The position numbers and the translations under genes are program-made. Source: Lewinellaceae bacterium (GTDB lineage: Bacteria; Bacteroidota; Bacteroidia; Chitinophagales; Saprospiraceae). Taken from it: a stretch of 64,000 bases of DNA. Numbering within the stretch: the first letter of the stretch is position 1; every line of letters starts with the position of its first letter. The notes under the pieces are model-generated. The model saw nothing but the letters and a program-made list of their open reading frames with translations. It was not told where the DNA came from and ran no database searches. Location of the stretch: contig JACJXW010000004.1 in the NCBI GenBank assembly GCA_020636405.1, forward strand, positions 62,001-126,000, in the 5' to 3' direction. Positions 18,697 to 27,100 of the stretch are shown one piece after another.

Positions 18697-19080
18697 ATGA
18701 ATCAGAAAGCTGAAAAAACCCGATATAGTGACCAGGAGTTGACGGAGTTCAGAGCAATCATTGAAAAGAAATTGGAAAGGGCACAGGAGCAGCTTCAGTT
18801 TTACATGGACCAGCTGTCTGAGTTGGCAGATAACCCGGACGCTAAAGTGAAAGGGCTGGATGATGGCATCGGTACAGTCGAAAGCGAAAGGCTGACCAAT
18901 ATGGCGGGCCGCCAGCGGAAACACATACAGCACCTGGAAAATGCGCTTATCCGAATCCAGAATAAAGCATATGGAGTCTGCCGGGTTACCGGCAAACTGA
19001 TCTCGAAGGAGCGCCTGAAGGCTGTTCCGCACGCTACCCTTAGCATTGAAGCTAAGGAGAACCGTTCACGCGACAACTGA
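18697..19080 (+). CDS. TraR/DksA-like protein with reduced zinc finger
   Basis: This is a 127-aa protein. An N-terminal coiled coil (ELTEFRAIIEKKLERAQEQL) is followed by the DksA/TraR end motif YGVCRVTGKLISKERL...PHATLSIEAK. Only one of the four zinc cysteines is present, a form I associate with Bacteroidota members. The expected role is modulation of RNA polymerase through the secondary channel, by family analogy. It is followed by a terminator and then lspA, a common order in this phylum. Confidence 0.85.
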   Translation: MNQKAEKTRYSDQELTEFRAIIEKKLERAQEQLQFYMDQLSELADNPDAKVKGLDDGIGTVESERLTNMAGRQRKHIQHLENALIRIQNKAYGVCRVTGKLISKERLKAVPHATLSIEAKENRSRDN

Positions 19081-19102
19081 AGCAGTTAATTCCTTTTTGT
19101 CA

Positions 19103-19137
19103 ATAGTGATTGTGCTATGCGAAGGTACAATCACTAT
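19103..19137 (+). terminator. terminator after the DksA-like gene
   Basis: Perfect 11-bp arms ATAGTGATTGT/ACAATCACTAT are followed by CTTTTTTGG. Confidence 0.8.
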
Positions 19138-19209
19138 CTTTTTTGGTACAGGAGAAAAGGGCCTGTCCAAAACCTACACCGGCTTAAGTACGTGAAATAA
19201 ATTTATGCT

Positions 19210-19217
19210 TATTTTTG
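19210..19217 (+). promoter_or_regulatory. candidate -7 element of lspA
   Basis: TATTTTTG matches the Bacteroidota TAnnTTTG element exactly. It argues that translation starts at TTG 19242 rather than at the TTG at 19215, which lies inside this box. Confidence 0.5.
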
Positions 19218-19241
19218 CCTTGCTTAAAAAGAACCCGAGGT

Positions 19242-20057
19242 TTGAAGAAATCAGCAATAGTCCTGGCCGTCATTTTTCTGGTCCTCTTTATTGACCAGTG
19301 CCTGAAGATATGGGTAAAAACCCATATGAACTACGGCGATGAGATCAAGATCTTTGGATTGGACTGGGCCCTCATTCATTTTGTGGAGAACAACGGCATG
19401 GCCTTCGGTATATCCCTGGGCGGTATTTACGGAAAGTTGGCGTTGAGCCTTTTCCGTATAGTCGCCGTCGGCTTCCTCATTTATTACCTGCGCCTGCTCC
19501 TGCGATCTGGTGTTTCCACCGGCCTGCTGGTGAGCTTTGCGCTGATCTTGGCCGGAGCGCTGGGCAATATCCTGGACAGTGCATTTTATGGCCTGATCTT
19601 TTCCGAGTCACCCTACCATGGTGGCCTGGCGGAACTCTTTCCGGAAGGGGGGGGTTATTCCAGCCTTCTCCATGGTAAAGTTGTCGACATGTTGTATTTC
19701 CCGATCATTGACACCTACCTGCCGGAATGGGTGCCTTATTGGGGAGGTACCCATTTCATGTTCTTTAAGCCGGTCTTTAACATAGCCGACCTCTCTATTA
19801 CCCTGGGCGTACTGAATATTTTGTTGTTCCAGCGCAGTTTCTTCAGCGCGCTTCCCGAGAGCGAAAAGGAGGATGCTTCCAATGAGGAGGGCGCTCCAGA
19901 AGAAAGTAAAACGGAAGCTGATGGCCCGGCCGATGGTTTGGGCGCTGCCGAAGGTGAACCTGGCATGGAAGAAGATACGACAGACACTGTGTATCGGGAA
20001 AGTCATGGCGCCCAGGATGTGCCAGGTGAAGAAGGCGTACAAGGGCGGCCTGAATAG
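19242..20057 (+). CDS. lspA: lipoprotein signal peptidase with acidic C-terminal extension
   Basis: This inner-membrane aspartic protease (signal peptidase II) cleaves prolipoprotein signals after lipidation. The start chosen is TTG 19242, giving a typical MKKSAIVLAVIFLVLFIDQ N-terminus and 271 aa. Family motifs are present: NNGMAFG, GALGNILDS (first catalytic Asp) and FNIADLSITLG (second Asp). A Bacteroidota-type insertion lies between the two Asp motifs. Unusually, about 70 residues rich in Glu, Asp, Gly and Ala follow the last membrane helix, where LspA normally ends. The tail is probably cytoplasmic and disordered. Confidence 0.95.
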   Translation: MKKSAIVLAVIFLVLFIDQCLKIWVKTHMNYGDEIKIFGLDWALIHFVENNGMAFGISLGGIYGKLALSLFRIVAVGFLIYYLRLLLRSGVSTGLLVSFALILAGALGNILDSAFYGLIFSESPYHGGLAELFPEGGGYSSLLHGKVVDMLYFPIIDTYLPEWVPYWGGTHFMFFKPVFNIADLSITLGVLNILLFQRSFFSALPESEKEDASNEEGAPEESKTEADGPADGLGAAEGEPGMEEDTTDTVYRESHGAQDVPGEEGVQGRPE

Positions 20058-20071
20058 AACCAAAGGCCAAC

Positions 20072-20120
20072 AAAAAGGAACGGGGATGACAGCCACTGGC
20101 TATTATCCCCGTTCCTTTTT
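20072..20120. terminator. bidirectional terminator between lspA and arsR-type gene
   Basis: Perfect 16-bp arms (AAAAAGGAACGGGGAT and its complement) with T-runs on both strands serve the convergent genes on either side. Confidence 0.9.
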
Positions 20121-20142
20121 GAATTAAAAAGTATTCTATTCT

Positions 20143-20457
20143 TTAATTCCTGGATTCGCGCAGGAAGTTCTGGATCGCGACCACAGAATCTCCCAGTTTT
20201 TCATAATCGATACTGTAATGAATGTATTTGCCATCACGCTGGGTGTTCACCACGCCTGCGGTACGCAAAATGCGCAGATGCTGAGAAGTGATGGATTGTT
20301 CCAGTCCAAGCGTATTGTAGATCTTGTTGACGTTGATCTCCTCATTCTGGTCGATGAATTCAAGAATCTTCATGCGGAGGGGATGAGCAATAGCCCGGAG
20401 GACCTCTGAGGAAGCATGCAGCTTCTCATTGTTGATGCTTACTTTAGTTTTTCTCAT
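20143..20457 (-). CDS. ArsR-type winged-helix repressor (paralogue 1)
   Basis: The start is ATG 20457 (MRKTKVSINNEK), giving 104 aa. The winged helix-turn-helix is clear: LRAIAHPLRMKILEFI, then recognition helix SITSQHLRILRTAGVV, then the wing RDGKYIHYS. No Cys residues are available for the classical ArsR metal site, so it probably senses something other than a thiophilic metal, or nothing. It lies just left of a related gene on the same strand, with a terminator between them, so each may have its own promoter. Confidence 0.88.
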   Translation of the reverse strand: MRKTKVSINNEKLHASSEVLRAIAHPLRMKILEFIDQNEEINVNKIYNTLGLEQSITSQHLRILRTAGVVNTQRDGKYIHYSIDYEKLGDSVVAIQNFLRESRN

Positions 20458-20556
20458 AGAAGTTGTTTTAAAAAAAATATGTTTGCTTAATCGGTTGCTT
20501 GTATTAGCACTTTGCAAATATGCATTTTTTATTTATTTTTTCCAAGGCTATAAATG

Positions 20557-20593
20557 AAAAATGCCGTGGCTCTGACGTGCCCACAGCATTTTT
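20557..20593 (-). terminator. terminator between the two ArsR-type genes
   Basis: 13-bp arms with one mismatch (AAAAATGCCGTGG/CCACAGCATTTTT) are followed by a T-run in the leftward direction. Confidence 0.8.
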
Positions 20594-20629
20594 TGATTCC
20601 CCGTAATTTCATTGTTGGAAGCCGCAAGG

Positions 20630-20968
20630 TTAGGTTGTAAGTTCCTCCACCAGGCGGGAGATCTGCGCAAGGCGGTCCCGATTGAGAGAATAATTGATGA
20701 ATTTACCCTGCCGTTCCGTGTTCACCACACCGGCACGGCGGAGAATAGCCAGATGCTGGGACGCTACGGATTGTTCCAGGCGCAGTTTGATGTAAATATC
20801 GGTCACTGTCATGCTATCGCTTTCCTCGAGCAGGTCGATGATGCGTTGCCGAAGCTTGTGGTTGACAGCCCGGAGTACCAGGACGGCCTTCCGAAGCTCG
20901 GCGTAGTCCAGCTTAATATCACCATCTCCTTTTTTCAGGATGACAGCCTCATTTTTCTGTTTTCTCAT
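20630..20968 (-). CDS. ArsR-type winged-helix repressor (paralogue 2)
   Basis: This 112-aa protein is closely related to its left neighbour: SVASQHLAILRRAGVVNTERQGKFINYS against SITSQHLRILRTAGVVNTQRDGKYIHYS. No Cys metal site is present. The two were probably produced by tandem duplication. No obvious target gene lies next to them, since lspA converges and tsaB is a housekeeping gene. They may regulate each other or genes elsewhere. Confidence 0.88.
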   Translation of the reverse strand: MRKQKNEAVILKKGDGDIKLDYAELRKAVLVLRAVNHKLRQRIIDLLEESDSMTVTDIYIKLRLEQSVASQHLAILRRAGVVNTERQGKFINYSLNRDRLAQISRLVEELTT

Positions 20969-21153
20969 ATCTACTTGTTTTACACATTAAAAAATTTCCA
21001 CATAAACCAGAGTCCAAAGACTATGCCAAATTTCAGGGGTCATGGGAAATTATAAGTTGTAGGCTTAACAAGACCTAGCAAAAATAAAAAAATATTCACA
21101 TAAAAGAAATGTGTAATAACCATAATTGACACAAAAGCAACTTATTAACTAAA

Positions 21154-21840
21154 TTATTTTAGCCTGGGCCTGGGCTTTGTAATGTTTGGAGGTTTGAGGT
21201 AAAAAGGGCTGTAGTAGGCCACATCCGCAAACTGCCCCTGTTCGTAGGCGATCAGGGCCAGGGGGAGAAGGTGTGCTGCCGAGCAGAACACTGGGCTGTA
21301 GAAGATGTTCGGGCCGGAAAGCACTGGCCTGCATTTTTCAGCCCCGTTTCCCGAAAGTACGATCCGATGGCCGGCCTGCAACTGCTCGAGGAAGGTGCCT
21401 TCCTCGATGATGATGGCCCGGGGAGCTTCTACCTGCTCGTTCATGGAATCGAAACCAGCCGTGTATACTTCCATCCGGCGGGCATCGATCATAGGGTAAT
21501 ACAGGGCCTCTTCCCGTTCCTGTTTCAGGCTTGCCAGGGCAAGGGACTGCAGGGTGTCAACGACGATAAGCGGCTTATCCAGGCTGTAGCATATGCCTTT
21601 GGCCGCCGCGGCCCCCACCCTCAATGAAGTATAGGAGCCCGGGCCGCTGCTCAGCGATAAGGCATCCAACTCCTCTATGCCCACGCCTGCTTCCTCCAGG
21701 CAACGCTGTATGAGCAGCGTGATCTGCGCAGCATGCTGATACCCCGCTTCTGCATTCTTAATGCTCAACAAGCGGCTCCCCCGGCTCAACCCGATGGAGC
21801 AAATGTCGGTCGCGGTTTCTATGTGTAGGATGAGAGACAT
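21154..21840 (-). CDS. tsaB: tRNA threonylcarbamoyladenosine biosynthesis protein TsaB
   Basis: This is a 228-aa ASKHA-fold protein that works with TsaD and TsaE to make t6A on ANN-decoding tRNAs. The start is ATG 21840 (MSLILHIETATD); the upstream open frame contains an intergenic repeat and is not coding. Family marks are IETATDICSIGL, SLSSGPGSYTSLRVGAAAAKG and DTLQSLA. It is divergent from prfA. Confidence 0.95.
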   Translation of the reverse strand: MSLILHIETATDICSIGLSRGSRLLSIKNAEAGYQHAAQITLLIQRCLEEAGVGIEELDALSLSSGPGSYTSLRVGAAAAKGICYSLDKPLIVVDTLQSLALASLKQEREEALYYPMIDARRMEVYTAGFDSMNEQVEAPRAIIIEEGTFLEQLQAGHRIVLSGNGAEKCRPVLSGPNIFYSPVFCSAAHLLPLALIAYEQGQFADVAYYSPFYLKPPNITKPRPRLK

Positions 21841-21901
21841 TGGGGTATTTGCTGAATGGTTTATTGTCGCATGAATAATGATCTGCTCCCGAAAGCACCG
21901 G

Positions 21902-21981
21902 CAATATAACAATATAACACTACAACCCGATAACAACAGCCCCAACAGAGCAACAATGAACCAATGAACCAATGAACCAAT
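21902..21981. repeat. 8-bp tandem repeats (CAATATAA and CAATGAAC units)
   Basis: Two copies of CAATATAA (21902-21917) and three and a half copies of CAATGAAC (21954-21981) both run in 8-bp period. Confidence 0.8.
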
Positions 21982-22019
21982 ATTTTTTCTCCGTTGTTCT
22001 TGCATTGTTCAGATAATGT

Positions 22020-22027
22020 TAATTTTG
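22020..22027 (+). promoter_or_regulatory. candidate -7 element of prfA
   Basis: TAATTTTG fits TAnnTTTG. A TTG lies 17 bases upstream. It supports the short start at 22159. Confidence 0.4.
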
Positions 22028-22158
22028 CAGTCTCAACAACATCATGGCTACGCAACAACTCATACCACAGCAGTTCATGTAGCGCCCTTTGCCTGCCCTT
22101 CGCAACTGGCCCTCGTAGCCGTTTTCCTCTTTCTTTTATTCGAAAATTCATTACTGAC

Positions 22159-23235
22159 ATGCTAGATAAGCTCCAAGCTATAAAAGACAGGTACATTTAC
22201 CTGGAAGAACAAATGTCCGATCCTGATCTCATCGCCGATATGGGCCGCTATACTAAGGTGAGTAAGGAATACAAGGACCTGCAGCCCCTGGTTAGAGCCT
22301 ACGAGCAGTATAAGGAACTTCTGGGCAACATTCAGACTGCCCGTGAGATGCTCAAGGACGATAGTGCCGAGATGCGTGAAATGGCCGAGATGGAACTGGA
22401 AGAACTCGAGCCCCAACAGGAAGAAATGGAAGAGCAGATCAAAGTATTGCTCATCCCCAAAGACCCCGAAGACTCCAAAGACGTGATCTTCGAAATACGC
22501 TCTGGCACCGGCGGCGACGAGGCCAGCCTTTTCGCCGGCGACCTGTACCGCATGTACACCCGCTATTTTGAAGAGCAGGGGTGGAAAGTGGAGACGGTTT
22601 CCGTCAATGAGGGTACCGTCGGCGGCTACAACAAGCTCGTGCTGGAGGTATCCGGCGAGGACGTCTACGGCAAACTCAAATTCGAGTCCGGCGCTCACCG
22701 CGTGCAGCGTATTCCCAAAACCGAATCACAGGGCCGCGTGCATACCTCGGCAGCCACGGTAGCCGTCATGCCTAAACTGGAAATGGAAGACGTCGACATC
22801 AATAGGGCCGACCTCAAGATCGACACCTACCGCTCCAGCGGGGCCGGTGGCCAGCACGTCAACAAGACCGAATCGGCCGTGCGCATCACCCACCTGCCTA
22901 CCGGCATCGTCTCTGAAAGCCAGGACGGCCGCTCCCAGATCAAGAACCGGGAGATCGCTTTGCAGCGCCTCTACGTCAAGATAGCCGAAGTGCGGCGCGA
23001 GCAGTACGAGTCCGAACAGGCTGCCAAACGAAGATCCCTGGTCGGCACTGGCGACCGCTCTGGTAAGATCCGAACCTACAACTTCCCGCAGAACCGCGTG
23101 ACCGACCATCGCCTGGAAGGCGACAACAAAAACTTCAACTTGCAGGTGGTGATAGAAGGTGGCCTCGAACCCATCATCGAAGCCCTGCAAATGGCCGAGA
23201 ATGCGGAAAAGATGAAAGAAGGGGCGATGAGCTAA
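22159..23235 (+). CDS. prfA: peptide chain release factor 1
   Basis: This is a 358-aa class I release factor that terminates at UAA and UAG. The start is ATG 22159 (MLDKLQAIKDRY). The peptidyl-tRNA hydrolysis motif GGQ is at residues 230-232 (SSGAGGQHVNKTESAVR). The segment HRVQRIPKTESQGR has the RF1-type PxT tripeptide (here PKT), not the SPF of RF2. A GC-rich terminator follows. Confidence 0.97.
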   Translation: MLDKLQAIKDRYIYLEEQMSDPDLIADMGRYTKVSKEYKDLQPLVRAYEQYKELLGNIQTAREMLKDDSAEMREMAEMELEELEPQQEEMEEQIKVLLIPKDPEDSKDVIFEIRSGTGGDEASLFAGDLYRMYTRYFEEQGWKVETVSVNEGTVGGYNKLVLEVSGEDVYGKLKFESGAHRVQRIPKTESQGRVHTSAATVAVMPKLEMEDVDINRADLKIDTYRSSGAGGQHVNKTESAVRITHLPTGIVSESQDGRSQIKNREIALQRLYVKIAEVRREQYESEQAAKRRSLVGTGDRSGKIRTYNFPQNRVTDHRLEGDNKNFNLQVVIEGGLEPIIEALQMAENAEKMKEGAMS

Positions 23236-23288
23236 TGTAGTTACCCCCTATAAGTTTAATCAGCAATGCACATCTTTGCTGCAAGAGG

Positions 23289-23315
23289 GCCGGGCCAGAA
23301 TATATTCGGCCCGGC
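23289..23315 (+). terminator. terminator after prfA
   Basis: Perfect 8-bp GC arms GCCGGGCC/GGCCCGGC with an 11-base loop are followed by TTTCCTGTTT. Confidence 0.7.
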
Positions 23316-23512
23316 TTTCCTGTTTCAAACGGGCATGGCCCGCTTCCTCGTGTTAAAGTAGATTCTACCCAGTAACCTATACCCCTCTTTTGCGTAAGCT
23401 CTTTGGAAGGGAGGCTCCTTCAGGGCAGCGCTTCCAAAGGGCAAAAAGTATTCCTACCTCCTCGGTTGGCTGAGGATGCAAACCCATAGCAGGGCAACAT
23501 AAACGATCACTT

Positions 23513-25837
23513 ATGAACAGACTTTTTCCTTTGGCTGGTGCTTTAGGCTTGGTGTTATTATCCGTTTTGCCTGTGCAATCCTTCGCTGAGGGTGAGTATT
23601 CGGCGCCGTATGGGGGGCCCGATAGCCTCACCCGGATAACGATCGGTTTTGCCGAATCCACTTCGATAGTTCCTGAGGGAACGGGAAAGCTCGACATCGA
23701 GCTAGTGGTTGAAGCCGGAGGGAACCTGGAAGGCAAGGCATTAATAAAAGTTGCCAAGGCCTCTACCGCGAAGGAGGGCGTCGATTACAAGATGACGGGC
23801 CAGGCTTTAGATCTTTCAGGAGGAACTTCGGGTACCCTGAAAATAAGCCTGGATATTCTGGATAATACCTCTCTGGGCGGCCGTTATCTCATTCTGGAGA
23901 TCGAGTTGCCAGACAGCAACCTGCTGGTTTTAGGCAAAAGAGGGTACCACATTGTCCTGATCCAGGATACAGACGCCAGGCCGCCGGCAGCATCGGCCGC
24001 CCCCCGGCTGAAGGCCTCTCATTTGAGCAGTTATGCTTTTAGCAAGGGCGCTTCCGCTGAGATCCTTGCCTATGATGCCCTTTCTTCCCGCCTTTTTGTC
24101 TCCAATCTCAGCGAAAATAAACTGGAAGTGCTCGATTTTAGCGATCCATCCAAAATCACACCGGTAAAGAGCATTCACCTAGATGTTTTCGGCGGCCACA
24201 TCAATGCGGTAGCGGCTCACGCGGGCATTGTCGCCCTTGCTATTGAGGGTGAGGTGAGTACCGATCCAGGTAAGGTCGTCTTTCTGGATACAAACGGGGT
24301 TTTCCTCAGCGCTGCTCCTGCCGGCGCCATGCCCGATATGCTTCTGTTCTCACACGATGGCAACATGGTCTTAGCCGCGAACGAAGGGGAACCCAATCAG
24401 AAGTATACGGCCGACCCCGAGGGGTCTATTAGTATAATCGATATTAGCCGGGGCGTTGCCAGCCCGGTGAGCACCGAGGTAAACTTCCGGGCATATAACG
24501 ACAGGCGTGCTGAGCTGGCCGCTCAGGGCGTGCGGATCTTTGGCCCTGGCGCTACCGTTGCTCAGGACCTGGAGCCGGAATATATTGCCCTATCTGATGA
24601 CGGCTCTACTGCCTATGTCACCTGTCAGGAGAACAATGCCCTGGCGGTGATCAATCTGGCCGCACGGGAAGTTTCAGCCATTTTGCCTCTGGGGTACAAA
24701 GACTGGACTGCCGAAGGCCTCACGCTGGATGTATCCAACCGGGCGGGCGGTATTTTTTTCTCCAACTGGCCTATCAAAGGCATGTATCAGCCGGATGCGA
24801 TCGACTATTTTACCGTGGGCGGTAAAGCCTACCTGATCACCGCCAACGAGGGTGATGCCCGCAATTATAAAGGGTATACCGAAGAGTTTAGGGTGAAGGA
24901 TAAGGAAATTATGCTGGATGAGGAGGCTTTCCCCGATGGGCAATACCTCAAGGAAGATGCTCTGCTGGGCCGCCTGCGCGTGAGCCTCGCATCCGGGGAT
25001 ACAGATGGCGATGGCCGGTTTGAGGAGCTCTATACTTTTGGTGGCCGCTCCTTTGCCATTTGGGATGCCGCTACCGGCGGGCTGGTTTATGACAGTGGCA
25101 ACGCCTTGGAGCAGATCACCGCTGCCGACCCTGTTTTTGGGCGGCTTTTCAATACCCAGAACAATGAAAATGACTTCAAGAGCCGTTCGGATGATAAGGG
25201 GCCGGAGCCGGCTTCGGTAAAAGTGGCAGACATCAACGGTACGCTCTTTGCCCTTATCGGGCTGGAGCGCATCGGAGGTATGGTGGTGTTCAGGCTGGCA
25301 AATCCTGCGGCTCCGGAGTTCGTGCAGTACATCAATACCCGCACTGTAGACAGCCTGGGAGGAGACCTCAGCCCGGAAGGCCTGATCTACATCGCTCCGG
25401 AAGACAGCCCAACCGGTAGGCCTTACGCCTTGGCGGCACATGAGGTAAGCGGTTCTGTGGCTGTATTTGAGCTGGGAACGGCCCCTGTGGCCAGTTTTGC
25501 CAGCGCCAATTCCATTATTGAAGAAGGCGCCGGAGAGTTACGGATAGAACTGGTGGTTGAAAAGCCGGGAACGCTTGCCGGCGAGGCACAGGTACGGGTG
25601 ATCGCTCCTTCCAGCGCCAGGGAAGGGGCCGACTATGTTCTGGGCGACACCTCCGTTGCGATCGGGGAGGGCCACGAAGGGCCATATGTGGTCAAAGTCA
25701 ATATCCCGGATAATGATGTGCCGGGTTCCCGTTACCTCATTCTCGAGATCGACCCGGAAAAAACGACTGTAAATATTGGTGAAACCAGCCGCCATATCGT
25801 ACTCATCCAGGACAATGATGAAAAGGCCCGGCGGTAG
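23513..25837 (+). CDS. choice-of-anchor I family secreted protein with two Calx-beta-like domains
   Basis: This 774-aa exported protein has a signal peptide (MNRLFPLAGALGLVLLSVLPVQSFA). Residues about 40-150 and 660-770 are a matched pair of Calx-beta-like sandwiches; both contain EGAG/EGTG...IELVVE, an AREGADY/AKEGVDY strand and RYLILEI...HIVLIQD. Between them is a beta-propeller-like region with the choice-of-anchor I motifs (ILAYDALSSRLFVSN, MLLFSHDGNMVLAANEGEPN, YLITANEGDARNY, FGGRSFAIWD). Such proteins are often called alkaline-phosphatase-like, but no enzyme activity is shown by the sequence. No T9SS tail is evident. It is monocistronic. Confidence 0.85.
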   Translation: MNRLFPLAGALGLVLLSVLPVQSFAEGEYSAPYGGPDSLTRITIGFAESTSIVPEGTGKLDIELVVEAGGNLEGKALIKVAKASTAKEGVDYKMTGQALDLSGGTSGTLKISLDILDNTSLGGRYLILEIELPDSNLLVLGKRGYHIVLIQDTDARPPAASAAPRLKASHLSSYAFSKGASAEILAYDALSSRLFVSNLSENKLEVLDFSDPSKITPVKSIHLDVFGGHINAVAAHAGIVALAIEGEVSTDPGKVVFLDTNGVFLSAAPAGAMPDMLLFSHDGNMVLAANEGEPNQKYTADPEGSISIIDISRGVASPVSTEVNFRAYNDRRAELAAQGVRIFGPGATVAQDLEPEYIALSDDGSTAYVTCQENNALAVINLAAREVSAILPLGYKDWTAEGLTLDVSNRAGGIFFSNWPIKGMYQPDAIDYFTVGGKAYLITANEGDARNYKGYTEEFRVKDKEIMLDEEAFPDGQYLKEDALLGRLRVSLASGDTDGDGRFEELYTFGGRSFAIWDAATGGLVYDSGNALEQITAADPVFGRLFNTQNNENDFKSRSDDKGPEPASVKVADINGTLFALIGLERIGGMVVFRLANPAAPEFVQYINTRTVDSLGGDLSPEGLIYIAPEDSPTGRPYALAAHEVSGSVAVFELGTAPVASFASANSIIEEGAGELRIELVVEKPGTLAGEAQVRVIAPSSAREGADYVLGDTSVAIGEGHEGPYVVKVNIPDNDVPGSRYLILEIDPEKTTVNIGETSRHIVLIQDNDEKARR

Positions 25838-25865
25838 GGTGGGGGATTCATTTTGTCTTGTCCAC

Positions 25866-25893
25866 CATCACACATCACACATCGCACATCTCA
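25866..25893. repeat. 7-bp tandem repeat (CATCACA unit)
   Basis: Four copies of CATCACA/CATCGCA/CATCTCA in 7-bp period run into the stop codon of truA (25891-25893). Confidence 0.75.
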
Positions 25894-26625
25894 ATACCGT
25901 ATATCCATCAGGAACAACCCCTGCGGGGGGATGCTCCAACTCTTCTTCAGGCGTTCCTGTTGTTCCATTGCATGCTGGACTTCCTTCAGCGTCGTTTTTC
26001 CGGTACCTACATTGAGGCACATGCCTACGATAAGGCGGACCATTCCCCGTAAAAAGCGGTCGGAAGCGATGTGAAACACCATTTTACCTTCTTCGGGAGA
26101 ACCTTCCCATTCGGCGCGGCGCAGGTCACAGCGCATAGTTTTTACATCTGTATGGGTTTTGCAAAAGGGGAAGAATTCGGTGTAATCCAGGAGAAGTTGA
26201 GCGGCTTCCTGCATTTTGCCGGCTTCCGGTAGGTTGGCGAAAGGGTAGAAATAGCTGGTCTGCTGGCCGAACGGATTTTTGACGAAATCGATGTGGTATT
26301 CGTAGGCGCGGTGGGTGGCGTCGAAGCGGGCGTGGGCATCGGGAGCCACTTCGAAGATACGGTAGATGGCGATATCGGGGGGCAGGAATTTGTTGATCCG
26401 GCGGGTGAAGCCTTGGGGGAACTGCCCGTCGAAATCGAAGTGCATGAAGTATTGTTTGGCGTGCACGCCGGTGTCGGTCCGTCCGCAGCCCACGACTTCA
26501 ATAGGCGTGCCGAGGATGGTGGAAAAGGAATCCTCCAGCTGTTCCTGAACGCTGGTTTTGTCGGGCTGCTTTTGCCAGCCGAAGTAATGGGCGCCGTTGT
26601 AGGCCAGTTCGGCAAAGTATCGCAT
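25891..26625 (-). CDS. truA: tRNA pseudouridine synthase A
   Basis: This 244-aa enzyme converts U38-U40 of tRNA anticodon arms to pseudouridine. The N-terminus AYNGAHYFGWQKQP is typical. The catalytic Asp is residue 51 in GCGRTDTGVHA. The C-terminal FLRGMVRLIVGMCLNVG is the second family block. It is convergent with the choice-of-anchor gene and preceded by a terminator-like hairpin. Confidence 0.96.
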   Translation of the reverse strand: MRYFAELAYNGAHYFGWQKQPDKTSVQEQLEDSFSTILGTPIEVVGCGRTDTGVHAKQYFMHFDFDGQFPQGFTRRINKFLPPDIAIYRIFEVAPDAHARFDATHRAYEYHIDFVKNPFGQQTSYFYPFANLPEAGKMQEAAQLLLDYTEFFPFCKTHTDVKTMRCDLRRAEWEGSPEEGKMVFHIASDRFLRGMVRLIVGMCLNVGTGKTTLKEVQHAMEQQERLKKSWSIPPQGLFLMDIRY

Positions 26626-26684
26626 AGTTGATTATTGTGGCATTCGGATCGGCCTGTTTACCATGCCACAATAATACAAAAAAA

Positions 26685-26708
26685 CGCCCGCGGAAATCTC
26701 CACGGGCG
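26685..26708. terminator. bidirectional terminator between the DoxX-like gene and truA
   Basis: 9-bp arms with one mismatch (CGCCCGCGG/CCACGGGCG) carry A- and T-runs on both sides. Confidence 0.85.
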
Positions 26709-26737
26709 CTTTTTCGCTTTTGCGGGCAAGGATGGGA

Positions 26738-27100
26738 TCAGCCGATCACAGCATTATCCTTGGCCATGTTGCCGGCGTACATCCAGGCGGCACCTGCGAG
26801 CATGAGGTCTTTCAATAGCATACTCGTGGAGGTTTGATCACCAGCGGAAGCTCCTTTAAAGTGGATTAGAACGACGAACAACAGGAGCATGACTCCAAGA
26901 AGGGTAGTTGCCAGTTTATCCATTTTTCCGATGAGCATACTCACTGAGGCGGCGATGAGCGCTACTCCAGTGAGGTAGACCAGGGCAGAACTACCAAAAG
27001 CCATACCCGCCATGGCATTGGCGTTCATGAAATGGAACAGGCCAAAAATGGCGAACGGGATTGCAAACAGGTACTTGCCAATGTTTAATACTGCGTTCAT
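26738..27100 (-). CDS. DoxX-like small membrane protein
   Basis: This is a 120-aa protein with four hydrophobic segments: LFAIPFAIFGLFHFM, the segment after SALVYLTGVALIAASVSMLI, TLLGVMLLLFVVLIHF, and MLLKDLMLAGAAWMYA. This topology and the KDLMLAGAAW end match the DoxX/DoxD superfamily. The function is unknown; members are linked to redox or thiosulfate handling in some species. It is monocistronic. Confidence 0.8.
   Translation of the reverse strand: MNAVLNIGKYLFAIPFAIFGLFHFMNANAMAGMAFGSSALVYLTGVALIAASVSMLIGKMDKLATTLLGVMLLLFVVLIHFKGASAGDQTSTSMLLKDLMLAGAAWMYAGNMAKDNAVIG

Larger units (their letters stand above)
21841..22158. other. 318-bp divergent intergenic region between tsaB and prfA
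   Basis: The left part contains 8-bp tandem repeats (21902-21981). A TAATTTTG element at 22020-22027 is a candidate prfA promoter, leaving a leader of about 130 bases. No gene was seen. Confidence 0.6.

Noticed and set aside
23395..23510. Possible riboswitch in the leader of the choice-of-anchor I gene
   Set aside because: A 9-bp hairpin (CTTTGGAAG/CTTCCAAAG) and a GGGCAA motif are present, but no known aptamer consensus could be fitted.
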